Positions 13,974 through 22,189 of a stretch of DNA of 39,816 nucleotides are shown here, one piece after another. The stretch's first letter is position 1. Each line of letters starts with the position of its first letter. The notes beneath the pieces are model-generated. The model was not told where the DNA came from. It did not search any database and saw only the letters and a program-made list of their open reading frames with translations. The DNA is from a virus, in the IMG/VR virus record IMGVR_UViG_3300048922_000121, positions 1 to 39,816 of that record; one strand, given 5' to 3'. A program made the position numbers and the translations under genes.

Positions 13974-14533
13974 CGATCGACACTCATCATTCATCGCAAA
14001 ATCCAAGGTGTGAACCCGCCTTTGCCCTTCCATATCCATGTTCCCCCGCCCCAAAACACCGGCGCATTTAACTCTCTTCCCCCGCCCCGGAGGGAGAGAA
14101 AGCGGAGCCCGCGCGCGTTCAGCGCAACGCTTGCGGAGCCAGTTGAAGGCCCGAAATGCCTATGTGGCCGCTCGCTTCGATAGTGCGATGTCGCTGGCGC
14201 GCGGGCACTTAACGCAGCGGGAACCGTGTGAGCTTTCAGGGTGCGGGACGGATTTGCGGCTCGCCTTCACTGCCCGGTAGACGGGTAGACGATCGGTAGA
14301 CGAGCCGTCTACCGCGTTTCTTCAACGAAAACATAGGGTTATTGCGATGGTAGACGAGTAGACCAAATATAGAGGCTTTTTATGCGCGCGCGGGCGCGTC
14401 ACGTGAGAATAATATTCGTCTACTTGTCTACCAATAGGTATATGTTCCTGATTTTATTAAAGAAACGCGGTAGATAAAACGGTCGACAACGGTAGACGGC
14501 GTCGACCGGAATAAACAAATAGGGAAATAACCG
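13974..14533. other. 560-bp gene-free region between early and late modules
   Basis: No convincing gene. An 80-codon plus ORF at 14038 has an Arg/Pro-rich translation and no ribosome site. The right half is AT-rich and carries the GTAGAC array. Its place between the replication operon and the terminase genes suggests the late promoter, a replication origin or the packaging start. Confidence 0.6.
14277..14497. repeat. Array of nine GTAGAC hexamers
   Basis: Direct copies start at 14277, 14285, 14296, 14350, 14358 and 14492. Inverted copies (GTCTAC) start at 14307, 14418 and 14426. Three pairs are tandem with an 8-bp step (14277/14285, 14350/14358, 14418/14426). GGTAGACGAGCCGTCTACC (14295-14313) is a perfect dyad. 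The second and third pairs form a near-perfect 20-bp inverted repeat about 50 bp apart, around 14348-14433. A protein binding GTAGACNN dimers is implied; which one is unknown. Confidence 0.8.
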
Positions 14534-15169
14534 ATGACCGGCGACGACGGCGACAATTTGGGGCTTCCAGTGGCACACACGCCGGAGCGCGCTGAAAAAA
14601 AAAAAATCGGAGCGACGGCAGCGGCAACCGAGGCCGCAATGGCCGACCTGGCGGCCGAGCTGCAGCCCGAGGCCGAACCCGAACAGCAATCGCTACTGCT
14701 CGATGAGCTGGACGCGCAACAGTCTCTGTTCAAGGGGCCGGTGAAACACGTCGCGTCAACACTGGATGCCGCTTTCAGGGCGCGGGGGAGGCCGAAGGGC
14801 AGCCAGAACAAAGCGAGCAAGGAATTCGCGCAGACACTCATGCGCATGGGCTTCAAGCATCCTGGCCTCAACCTCGCTGCCCTGGCGAATGCGGATCCGG
14901 TGGAGCTAGCCAAGGAACTGTCAGTCGAGGAACGCGACAAGAATGGCGTCATCTGGCGCGTCGGATGCGACCCGGCAAAGGCGATGGACATGATCATCAA
15001 GGCCAATGCCGAGCTGCTGCCCTACTTCGAGAGCAAGCGACCGCAGCCGAAGGACGATGGCGATAGCGATCGGCCGCTCGGCGTGATGTATATCGGCCAG
15101 ATGAATGTCGTCCAGGCCGACGATAAGCGTACGATCGACATCACGCGCGTTGATAGCCCGGATAAGTGA
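14534..15169 (+). CDS. Probable terminase small subunit
   Basis: A 211-residue protein just upstream of the large terminase. It has a charged disordered N-terminus (TPERAEKKKIGATAAATEAA), then AFRARGRPKGSQNKASKEFA, a basic segment like those in small-terminase and DNA-binding phage proteins, then helices. Assignment rests mainly on gene order, since no conserved HTH is clear. A run of 12 A at 14595-14606 encodes EKKK and would tolerate slippage or sequencing error. If a base were lost or gained, the real start could lie downstream at MADLAAELQPE. Confidence 0.55.
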   Translation: MTGDDGDNLGLPVAHTPERAEKKKIGATAAATEAAMADLAAELQPEAEPEQQSLLLDELDAQQSLFKGPVKHVASTLDAAFRARGRPKGSQNKASKEFAQTLMRMGFKHPGLNLAALANADPVELAKELSVEERDKNGVIWRVGCDPAKAMDMIIKANAELLPYFESKRPQPKDDGDSDRPLGVMYIGQMNVVQADDKRTIDITRVDSPDK

Positions 15170-15526
15170 TTTCAATGGCTTAGCCGTGCGACACAGAGCG
15201 CCAGCCGTCGCACGATCCGTAACGCGTTGATATTGCTGAGCGTGCACCTGATCAGAAATCAGGCGCAGTATTACCCCCACCCCCTCGCGCACGCGTGAGG
15301 CCGGCGGAGCGGCAGCAATATCCGAGGGGGTACCCCTCATTTTTGGCGGCGGCCGTGCCCAAAACGGATTTCAAAACTCTTGGCCGGCCCTCCCCCACGG
15401 GCCTTTCGGCTCACACACACGAGCCCTTTGGGCCGTGCCCGACTGAACAGCTTGCGACCGAAACTATTGTTTGCCGATCGCCGGAGGGCGCGGGCGCGGG
15501 CTGCGGGTTTGAAAAGGGCTTTGGGT
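15170..15526. other. 357-bp gap between the terminase genes
   Basis: No supported gene. The frame upstream of terL is open back to 15380 but translates to Arg/Pro-rich sequence without a ribosome site. It contains an intrinsic terminator at 15324-15344 and two GGCCGTGCCC words (near 15351 and 15431). A cos/pac site or a promoter for the late genes could be here, but nothing identifies one. Confidence 0.4.
15324..15344 (+). terminator. Intrinsic terminator after the small-terminase gene
   Basis: Stem GAGGGG/CCCCTC with three-base loop GTA, followed by ATTTTT. It would stop or attenuate rightward transcription before terL, which implies either read-through or a separate late promoter between it and 15527. 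Confidence 0.7.
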
Positions 15527-17143
15527 ATGGGTATCGACGTTCAGAAGTATCAGCCGCCGGGGCCAGTCGGCGCACGGTTCATCCGATCACGCGGGCCGAT
15601 CGACATCATCATGGGGCCTGCAGGGTCTGGCAAAACAGTCGCCTCCTGCATCAAAGGGCCGATGCTCTCGGCCGCCTACATGCCGGTCTGCAAGGATGGG
15701 CGGGTTCGGGTCAAGCTCGTGTGCGTGCGCGACACCTATCGCGATTTCGCCCGCACGGCGCTCGCCAGTTGGCACGAGATGTTTCCGATCGGCCATCCCT
15801 GGCAGCGGCCAGATAAGGGGTATGAGGGAGGGCAAGACCGGCCGGTCAAGCATCATCTAGTCTGGGAAGCGATGCGTGGTCCCGACAAGGTGATCGTCGA
15901 ATTCACGCTCGAGACGGGCGCGATCGGCGACAACAGCGTGATGCAGTTCGTCAAGGGCTATGAAGTTTCGATGGCCTGGGGCAACGAAATCGACTTGCTG
16001 CATCCGTCCGTGCCTGGTGCGCTGTTCATGCGAACAGGCCGCTATCCGCCTGTGAGCACGATCGCGGACAGCGAGTTGCAGCGTGTATCGGTCGACGGCC
16101 GCGAGGCCATGCGCAAGATGGGCGTCACTGTGGCTGACGATGAAATCGTGCTTCCGCGCATGTTCTGGGGCGATATGAACCCGCCCGATATCGATCATCC
16201 GATCCTGAAGGAATGCGGCTACAACGACCCGGAGGCCGCCAATCCGGCCTATAACTTCTTCCGCCAGCCCGGCGGCCTGGATGCCAACGCCGAAAACCGG
16301 GCGGGCCGGATGCGATCAGCCTACGAGATGGACTTGATCGCCATGCCTGAGAATATCTCCCGGCGCATGGTGCACGGCGTTCCCGGCTACGCGCAAGATG
16401 GCAAGCCTATCTATCCGGAGTTCAACGATCAGGTTCACGTCGCGGACCAGGTCCTCGCGCCATTGCCGAATGTGCCTCTATCAGTAGGGTTTGACGCCGG
16501 TGGCTCTCCGTCTGGGGTCCTCGGCCAATTCCTGCCGAACGGCCAGCTGCGTTTATTGGACGAGGTCTGCGCAGAGCCCGGCACGGGGGCAGCACGCATG
16601 GCGATGATGTTCTACGAGCTGCTGCTAGACCGCTACGTCGGGTTCGGCTTCCGCGAAGCTTTTGGCGACCCTGCGGCCTTCTATGGCGCGGATACCCTGC
16701 AGGGCGAACTTTCCTTCATGCAGACGCTCGGCAAGGGTCTATCGCTGAACATTCTTCCAACCGAGAGCAACGAGCCGGGCCTGCGCCAGGATGCTGTGCG
16801 CTGGTACCTGACGGGGAATATCGACCACGGCACACCTCGCATCATCATCAGCCCGCGATGCAAGAAAATCATCGGTGGCTTTGCGGCCCACTATAAGCTG
16901 ACGAAACAGGCGAGCATCGGCGGTACCGACAAACTTATGGCGGTGAAGAACGAATATTCTCATCCGCATGATGCCCTGCAGTACCTCTGCCTCGGTCACC
17001 GCGGCGCCGCCGGCGTCGTCGACGAAGCGGCGAAGCTCGGCCGCGCAGGCAACGTCATGACAATTCAGCAGATCCGCGACGAGCGCCAGGCGCGCAATCA
17101 GCAACCGGCTCGACCAGGTGATTTCAACGTATGGGACGTCTGA
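15527..17143 (+). CDS. terL: Terminase large subunit
   Basis: A 538-residue packaging motor. Walker A is GPAGSGKT at 30-37, Walker B with catalytic Glu is VSMAWGNEIDLL (about 147-158), a coupling-like motif is GDMNPP near 215, and the nuclease domain begins SVGFDAGGSPSG with metal-binding Asp323. ATPase and endonuclease together cut concatemers and pump DNA through the portal. The ATG at 15527 follows AAAAGGG. The protein ends with Gln/Arg-rich sequence and overlaps the next gene by 12 bp. Confidence 0.92.
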   Translation: MGIDVQKYQPPGPVGARFIRSRGPIDIIMGPAGSGKTVASCIKGPMLSAAYMPVCKDGRVRVKLVCVRDTYRDFARTALASWHEMFPIGHPWQRPDKGYEGGQDRPVKHHLVWEAMRGPDKVIVEFTLETGAIGDNSVMQFVKGYEVSMAWGNEIDLLHPSVPGALFMRTGRYPPVSTIADSELQRVSVDGREAMRKMGVTVADDEIVLPRMFWGDMNPPDIDHPILKECGYNDPEAANPAYNFFRQPGGLDANAENRAGRMRSAYEMDLIAMPENISRRMVHGVPGYAQDGKPIYPEFNDQVHVADQVLAPLPNVPLSVGFDAGGSPSGVLGQFLPNGQLRLLDEVCAEPGTGAARMAMMFYELLLDRYVGFGFREAFGDPAAFYGADTLQGELSFMQTLGKGLSLNILPTESNEPGLRQDAVRWYLTGNIDHGTPRIIISPRCKKIIGGFAAHYKLTKQASIGGTDKLMAVKNEYSHPHDALQYLCLGHRGAAGVVDEAAKLGRAGNVMTIQQIRDERQARNQQPARPGDFNVWDV

Positions 17144-17619
17144 GCGTTCGGTCGCCGGCGACCTGGTCGGATTGCCTCGATATGGGTGCCTCACGCGCGT
17201 GCACGCGTAAGGGCAACATCTACATGCGCTCGATCGGCCAGAGCGTCGCCATCGATCTCGACGATGACCTGGTCGCCCTCGCCTTCCTTTGCCCCGACAA
17301 ACTTGGCCGCCTCGAGTTCACTCTTGCTATCCGGCCGGCGGCCTCTGCGCACATGCGCGCGCTCTGCCGCCTCGCCCACTTAACCCTGCAGCGTATCGCC
17401 GAGACTGGCACGGTCATCATCTGCCACGTGATGACGGGGAACGTCACGGGCACGCGCATGGCGCGCCTGGTCGGCTTCGTCCCCTCCGAAGGCACCATGT
17501 GGATTTTCAAAGGGGGACCGGTCGATGCAGGCGATCACGGGACTATTCGGCGGCGGTTCGGACAAGACGGCGACGAAGGCAGCGGCGCAATCCCAGCAGC
17601 TGCAGCAAGTGGCGAATGA
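17131..17619 (+). CDS. GNAT-like acetyltransferase, small virion-region protein
   Basis: 162 residues. Features include LSVRSPATWSDCLD at the N-terminus, a hydrophobic FTLAIRPAASAHMRAL core and the C-terminal TGTRMARLVGFVPSEGTMWI, typical of the RxxxxxGF end of GNAT folds. The canonical acetyl-CoA loop RxxGxG/A is not obvious, so activity is doubtful. Similar small GNAT-like proteins sit between terminase and portal in other podoviruses. The frame overlaps the next gene by 95 bp, so its real C-terminus is partly shared DNA. The start could be further in, at 17182 or 17224. Confidence 0.6.
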   Translation: MGRLSVRSPATWSDCLDMGASRACTRKGNIYMRSIGQSVAIDLDDDLVALAFLCPDKLGRLEFTLAIRPAASAHMRALCRLAHLTLQRIAETGTVIICHVMTGNVTGTRMARLVGFVPSEGTMWIFKGGPVDAGDHGTIRRRFGQDGDEGSGAIPAAAASGE

Positions 17620-17737
17620 TCGCCAGTTGGCAACTCTGCAACAGCAGGATAGCGCCGTCGCCTCCACCCGCAAACAACCGCGCGGCCGCCGGCTTTTCGA
17701 AGACGGTCCGGATAGCGCCTCGGCGGTGCTCGGCTAA
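17525..17737 (+). CDS. Small podovirus protein upstream of portal
   Basis: A 70-residue protein starting MQAITGLFGGGSDKTATKAA, then AQSQQLQQVANDRQLATLQQ and a basic segment QPRGRRLFEDG. It is preceded by GGGGGACC, 5 bases before the ATG. Proteins of this look are found directly before portal genes in podoviruses. Its stop overlaps the portal start (TAATG). Role unknown, possibly structural. Confidence 0.7.
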   Translation: MQAITGLFGGGSDKTATKAAAQSQQLQQVANDRQLATLQQQDSAVASTRKQPRGRRLFEDGPDSASAVLG

Positions 17738-19344
17738 TGGCGGGTCCAGATCTCGCTCCCACAAAACGCCGATCGGAAAGGGCGTGGATCCAACGCTCGC
17801 CTTGGGATGCGCTCTACTGCGAGGCCTATGATTTCGCCATCCCAATGCGCCGTCCAGGCGGCAACGGCAAACGTAAGTCCAGCGCCGATCGCCTGTTCGA
17901 TATGACCGCACCGATGTCGGCCATGTATTTCGCCGGCAATCTGCAGCGCGATCTGTTCCCTGCCGGCCAGCCAACTTTCGTCCTCGAGACCGGCCCTCTC
18001 GCGGCCATGCTGATCGGCGACGCTGGCGTCAAGCAGCTCAATCGCCAGCTCGACGACATCGCCCGGCTGATGCATCCGTTCTTCAACGCCGGCGACTGGG
18101 ATACCGCGCTGCATGAGGCGTGCATCGATCTGGCAGTCGGTACCGGCGCCATCATGCCGGTCAAGGGCACGCGCAACAATCCAGTGATGTTTGTCTGCAT
18201 TCCCTTCGATCAGCTGGCGATCGGCGTCGACGCGATCGGCCGCGTTAACTTCATTTCGTGGAAGCAGATGCTGACCCGTGAGCAACTGATCGGCGCGTTC
18301 CCCAACGGGGATTATCCTGAGGGTTTCAAGGACAAAGCAAAGAGCTATCCGAACGATGAGCTCGAGCTGGTGCAAGATTTTTGGGCTGACGGAGATCCGG
18401 ACGGCGGCTGGCACTTCGGCGCCTATCTGAAGGAATGCGGCAACTTCATCGTCTACGAGCGTTATCGCACCCAGCCGATTGCCATACCGCGCTACTACCG
18501 TGTGCCGGGCGAGGCCTACGGTCGGGGCGTCATCCTCACGGCCCTGCCTTCCATCAAGACGCTGAACAAGGCGCAAGAGCTAACGCTGAAATCAGCCGCT
18601 ATCAGCATGCTAGGCATTTGGGGTTATCGCGCCGGAGGCACCTTCAACCCGAACACGGTACGCATGGGGCCCGGCGAATTCTGGGGCATGCAGGCAACGG
18701 GCGGGGTTCTTGGGCCTGATGTTACGCGCCTCGATCCCGCTTCGGGCAATCTACAGATTGGCCAGCTGGTGACGCAAGGCCTGCAAGAGCAGGTAAAGCA
18801 AGCCATGTTCGATGAGCGGCTGCCGGATTACTCCGGCACGCCGCGCTCTGCCTCGGAAATGACAGGCCGCCTGCAGCAGAAGGCGAACGTTCACATCGGC
18901 GCGTTCGGCCGCCTGGTGCATGAGATCATGCCCGTCATCGTGCCCCGTGTCGCCGAGATCCTTTATGAATTCGGAGTGCTGCCGCTGCAAGCAAAGATCG
19001 ACGACCTGCTGATCACCGTGAAGGTCCGATCGCCGATGATGGCGGCTCTGAACGCCGATCGCCTGGCAGCAATCGCCAACTATCACGATCTGGTCCTGGC
19101 CTTCGCCGGCCCGGATAAACAGGCGCTGTATCTCGACCAGGACAAGGTCATGCAACGCATCGCCGACGGCCTGCAGATCGACAAGGATCTGATCCCGGAC
19201 GACGCCGCCAAAAAGCAGGTCCTTGCCGATATGGAACAACAGAGACAGCAGCAGCTCGCCGCCATGTTCGCTCAGAGCGCCGCACAAAAGGCGCCCGAAG
19301 TCCTTGGCAACGCCCTGACAGCCTCCATGCCGAAAGCAGCCTAA
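17737..19344 (+). CDS. Portal (T7-like head-tail connector)
   Basis: A 535-residue protein with the T7-like connector layout: SPWDALYCEAYDFAIP near the N-terminus, LFDMTAPMSAMYFAGNLQRD, RYRTQPIAIPRYYRVPGEAY, GRGVILTALPSIKTLNKAQE and GTPRSASEMTGRLQQKANVH. The dodecameric portal occupies one capsid vertex and passes DNA. The length agrees with gp8-type portals. The C-terminus is Gln-rich and disordered. It follows terminase and precedes scaffold and capsid, as in T7-like viruses. Confidence 0.92.
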   Translation: MAGPDLAPTKRRSERAWIQRSPWDALYCEAYDFAIPMRRPGGNGKRKSSADRLFDMTAPMSAMYFAGNLQRDLFPAGQPTFVLETGPLAAMLIGDAGVKQLNRQLDDIARLMHPFFNAGDWDTALHEACIDLAVGTGAIMPVKGTRNNPVMFVCIPFDQLAIGVDAIGRVNFISWKQMLTREQLIGAFPNGDYPEGFKDKAKSYPNDELELVQDFWADGDPDGGWHFGAYLKECGNFIVYERYRTQPIAIPRYYRVPGEAYGRGVILTALPSIKTLNKAQELTLKSAAISMLGIWGYRAGGTFNPNTVRMGPGEFWGMQATGGVLGPDVTRLDPASGNLQIGQLVTQGLQEQVKQAMFDERLPDYSGTPRSASEMTGRLQQKANVHIGAFGRLVHEIMPVIVPRVAEILYEFGVLPLQAKIDDLLITVKVRSPMMAALNADRLAAIANYHDLVLAFAGPDKQALYLDQDKVMQRIADGLQIDKDLIPDDAAKKQVLADMEQQRQQQLAAMFAQSAAQKAPEVLGNALTASMPKAA

Positions 19345-19730
19345 TGAACGGACCGTTTATCGCCGAGCGCTATGCGCAACCTCTCGACATGCTCGAGCAT
19401 GGCCTCGCCGGCGGTGGGTGGCCCGGCCTCGAGGACATGCTGGCTCCAACCCAGCAAGCTGAAATGGCACCAAAGGACGAAGTCGCCATGTTCCTCTACG
19501 GCATGATGATCTCGCCGAACGGCGGCCTAGAAGTGATCGAATGGTTGATGGATATCACCATCCGACAGCCCCTGCGCTCGACAGGTCAAACATTCGAGCA
19601 AACCGCGCTGATGACGGCCACCCGCCAGGGCATCAACGGCGTTGGTGAGGCGGTGCTGAAGGCGATCGCCAAGGGCAGAGAGCTGGCGAAAAAGCCGAAA
19701 TCCGAAACCCCGAACGGAGACCAGTCATGA
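19344..19730 (+). CDS. Small structural-module protein (Bbp19-like, tentative)
   Basis: A 128-residue protein whose ATG shares a base with the portal stop. The core KDEVAMFLYGMMISPNGGLE, then VIEWLMDITIRQPL resembles Bbp19-type phage structural proteins, which have a FxxxFxSPxGxxVLxxL pattern. The C-terminal part is a Lys-rich helix. It overlaps the scaffold gene by four bases. The Bbp19 link is from pattern memory only. Confidence 0.6.
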   Translation: MNGPFIAERYAQPLDMLEHGLAGGGWPGLEDMLAPTQQAEMAPKDEVAMFLYGMMISPNGGLEVIEWLMDITIRQPLRSTGQTFEQTALMTATRQGINGVGEAVLKAIAKGRELAKKPKSETPNGDQS

Positions 19731-20674
19731 AATTCTTTCTCGATAACCTTTTGCGCAATGCCGAAGGCGGTAGTGGTGGGGGCGCCGGAGACGGGGCCGG
19801 CGCTGCAGTTGCTGCTGCCGGCGGCGCTGCGGCTGCGGTGGATCCTCCCGCCAATGCCGCGAACCCGGCTGGCGCGGCTGCGGCTGCTGCCGATCCGGCG
19901 GCGGCGGCCGCTGCTTCTCCTGCTGCGGCCGCCGCCGAGATCTACAAGCCACAGGGCATTGCCGATCATCTTCTCGGCAAGTCGAACACCGAGACGATGG
20001 ACAATCTCGTCAAGGCCCTGCAGGGCTATCGCGACCGCGATGCGACGAACAAGGTTCCGGAGAAGGCGGAGGCCTATTCCGAATTCGCCGAGCTGCCGGA
20101 GCCGATCAAGCCGCATATGGAGACGCTGAAGGGTGACAAGCTCTTCGGTCGCGTTTCCGCCAAGGCGCTCGAGATGAAAGTGCCCGTCCCCGTCTTCCAG
20201 GCACTGACCACCGAAATGATGTCCGCTGCAGCCGAGATCGGCCTGCTCGAGCCGCCGATCGATTTCGAGGCGGAGAAAGCCGCGCTGATCCCGGACAATT
20301 CGAAGCACCTGCCGCCAGGGGAGCAGGCAGCGGCCCGCGAGAAGCGCATGAACGAAAACTTCGCCTATATCGACGCCATGGTCGCGCGCGGCGCCGACCA
20401 GGGCGGGCTGCCGAAAGAAGCCGCCGACTATGCCAAGGCCATGCTCGGCGATACCGCTCGAGGCCATCAGTTCCTCGAATGGATCCGCTCGAGCATCGCC
20501 ACCAATGGCGCGACACCCTTCATCGGCGGCACGACTGGCTCGGCAGCGGATCCGCGAGAGGCATTGCGGACAGAAATGGCGCTGCCGCAAAACACGGTCG
20601 GCAATCCGAAATTCAACCGCGCATCCTACGACGCGCTGCAGAAAAAGTATCAGGACCTGCTCGGCAAGAACTGA
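19727..20674 (+). CDS. Scaffolding protein
   Basis: A 315-residue protein between portal and capsid genes. The N-terminal 70 residues are Ala/Gly-rich low complexity. The rest is hydrophilic and helical (ETMDNLVKALQGYRDRDATN, later EGYLEKMAxxx-type helices) and ends ASYDALQKKYQDLLGKN, a charged helix typical of scaffold coat-binding tails. It would guide procapsid assembly and leave before packaging. Identification rests on position, composition and C-terminal helix. Confidence 0.8.
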   Translation: MKFFLDNLLRNAEGGSGGGAGDGAGAAVAAAGGAAAAVDPPANAANPAGAAAAAADPAAAAAASPAAAAAEIYKPQGIADHLLGKSNTETMDNLVKALQGYRDRDATNKVPEKAEAYSEFAELPEPIKPHMETLKGDKLFGRVSAKALEMKVPVPVFQALTTEMMSAAAEIGLLEPPIDFEAEKAALIPDNSKHLPPGEQAAAREKRMNENFAYIDAMVARGADQGGLPKEAADYAKAMLGDTARGHQFLEWIRSSIATNGATPFIGGTTGSAADPREALRTEMALPQNTVGNPKFNRASYDALQKKYQDLLGKN

Positions 20675-20685
20675 CGCACTGAACG

Positions 20686-20730
20686 GCTCCCGCCCGATGG
20701 CAGGCTTGGCCTTGCTTACCGGACGGGAGC
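20686..20730 (+). promoter_or_regulatory. Long hairpin between scaffold and capsid genes
   Basis: An 11-bp stem with one G-U pair (GCTCCCGCCCG / CGGACGGGAGC) and a 23-base loop, without a T run. It probably acts as an mRNA processing or stability element setting the high capsid expression. Confidence 0.55.
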
Positions 20731-20834
20731 GACCTGGACAACGCAGCGGCTATCCTTAACCGGACCCGGTGCCAGTTCCGGCTAATCGGCCCTCACGGTG
20801 ATTTCATCATCACTCCTATCCGAGGGTCTACCCA

Positions 20835-21785
20835 ATGGCTATTGAAAGCTGGTTCATACAACTCATCCGAGACAAGACGCGTCTGCGCTATTCCCAGCAG
20901 GGCGGCTATCTCGACGATACGATGACGCGCGGCGACGGTCACGCCGGCGAAATCAAGTTCCCGGTCGCCGGTGGCACCATTCAGATGTACGAACTGACCG
21001 GCGCAATTCAGGAAATCGACGCGTCCAACATCAACATGGACACCGTCAGCCTGGCGATCCGCGATTTCGAAGCTGCGGCCTATTTCCGGCAGCAGGACGT
21101 CCGCAAGATGGGCCCCAGCCAGCAGGACGCTCTGGCGAAAATGATGTCGCGAGCGGTTCGCGTCAAGCGCGACACGCTCAAGTTCGATGCTTTGAACTCC
21201 TTCGCCGGCGCGACCTCGCCGTTGACCGACGCTCCGGTGACAGTAGAGACCATTGGCGACGGCTCGGCGGCGATCTCTCTCGACGATGCGGTTTACATCG
21301 GCGACAGCATCGCAGGTTCTGGCGCGGAAGACGATCTTTTTTGCCCAATCCCCTACAGCTGGTTCTCTCAGCTCATGATGTACAAGCAGTTTTCGAACTC
21401 GCAGTACCAGGGGCCGACCGATCAATGGTGGGCGAGCAGCACTAAGGTGCGGCTCAAGACCTTCCAGGGCGTGCATTTCATGGCGCTCCCGAATGCCATG
21501 TTCCGTTTCGGCACCGGCGCATTCGGCACCGGCGCCGGCCTCAATCCCTTTGATCCGACTGGCTATGTCGACACGTTCGCGTGGGCGAAAGATGCACTGG
21601 GTTCGGAGATCGAGTGGGATCAGGAAAACATGACCATCGATCCGCAGCCGCAGCTCAAGGGCACGCCCAACCTCTGCAAGGTCCAGCTCTCGGGTAATGC
21701 GCTGGGCATCCTGCCGGAAGGCGTCAAGCGGATCCGCATGAAGGCCATAAACAAGGCTGCTCTTGCCACGGCCGGCGGCGGCTGA
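20835..21785 (+). CDS. Major capsid protein
   Basis: A 316-residue protein after the scaffold gene. HK97-like features include an N-terminal region with RDKTRLRYSQQGGYLDDTMT, a central acidic helix-rich region (AMMSRAVRVKRDTLKF-like), a loop with QYQGPTDQWW, then strands VHFMALPNAMFRF. Size fits a small podovirus capsid. The gene stands alone in codon quality and is followed by a hairpin and a small head protein. The exact family name is not claimed. Confidence 0.85.
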   Translation: MAIESWFIQLIRDKTRLRYSQQGGYLDDTMTRGDGHAGEIKFPVAGGTIQMYELTGAIQEIDASNINMDTVSLAIRDFEAAAYFRQQDVRKMGPSQQDALAKMMSRAVRVKRDTLKFDALNSFAGATSPLTDAPVTVETIGDGSAAISLDDAVYIGDSIAGSGAEDDLFCPIPYSWFSQLMMYKQFSNSQYQGPTDQWWASSTKVRLKTFQGVHFMALPNAMFRFGTGAFGTGAGLNPFDPTGYVDTFAWAKDALGSEIEWDQENMTIDPQPQLKGTPNLCKVQLSGNALGILPEGVKRIRMKAINKAALATAGGG

Positions 21786-21800
21786 GGGCTCGAACCTGGT

Positions 21801-21817
21801 CGCGCCGTTTCGGCGCG
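21801..21817 (+). promoter_or_regulatory. Short hairpin after the capsid gene
   Basis: A perfect 7-bp stem CGCGCCG/CGGCGCG with loop TTT. No T run follows, so it more likely protects the 3' end of capsid mRNA than terminates. Confidence 0.5.
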
Positions 21818-21852
21818 GCCTCCTGCTCAATCCACTTTGAAAGGGTATCAAC

Positions 21853-22125
21853 ATGCCTGCCAACAAATATGCACTCGTCACGGCCGGTCGCTCGGTCACG
21901 CTGTCGAACACGCGCATCATGAAGTTCTTCAACTTTGCAACCGACGACACGCTCGCCCAAGTCACGACCGCCGGCTATTTCGATCCTTGCGTCAAAGACC
22001 TGTCGGTCAATTCGATCATCCACGCGGTGGTCGATTGCGACGGCACGCCGGCTTACGCGGATCTGCGCATCGCCACCATTCCGACCAATCAGATGGGCGT
22101 CACCGTCGTCAATCTCAGCGCCTGA
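21853..22125 (+). CDS. Small head protein (possible decoration protein)
   Basis: A 90-residue protein with AAAGGG upstream. Sequence is beta-rich: YALVTAGRSVTLSNTRIMKF, VKDLSVNSIIHAVVDCDGTP, AYADLRIATIPTNQMGVTVV. Small proteins of this type follow capsid genes and may decorate or stabilise the head. There is no other motif. A terminator follows, so it ends the head operon. Confidence 0.7.
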   Translation: MPANKYALVTAGRSVTLSNTRIMKFFNFATDDTLAQVTTAGYFDPCVKDLSVNSIIHAVVDCDGTPAYADLRIATIPTNQMGVTVVNLSA

Positions 22126-22140
22126 ATTTCGCTGAAGCTC

Positions 22141-22176
22141 GCCGCGGCCATCTCCGGCCGCGGCCTTTTCCTTCTT
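22141..22176 (+). terminator. Intrinsic terminator ending the head module
   Basis: Nine-base stem GCCGCGGCC/GGCCGCGGC with loop ATCTCC, followed by CTTTTCCTTCTT. The tail tubular gene begins only 25 bases beyond the hairpin, so read-through must supply tail genes or termination is partial, tuning capsid over tail expression. Confidence 0.75.
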
Positions 22177-22189
22177 CCGGGGCGGCGGT

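Noticed and set aside
14038-14280. 80-codon ORF upstream of the GTAGAC array
   Set aside because: Arg/Pro-rich translation, no ribosome site and poor codon pattern.
15351-15440. Repeated GGCCGTGCCC words as a packaging site
   Set aside because: Only two copies, without the structure of a known cos or pac site.
15380-15526. N-terminal extension of the large terminase
   Set aside because: It would add a 49-residue Arg-rich segment without a ribosome site; ATG 15527 gives a normal terminase start.
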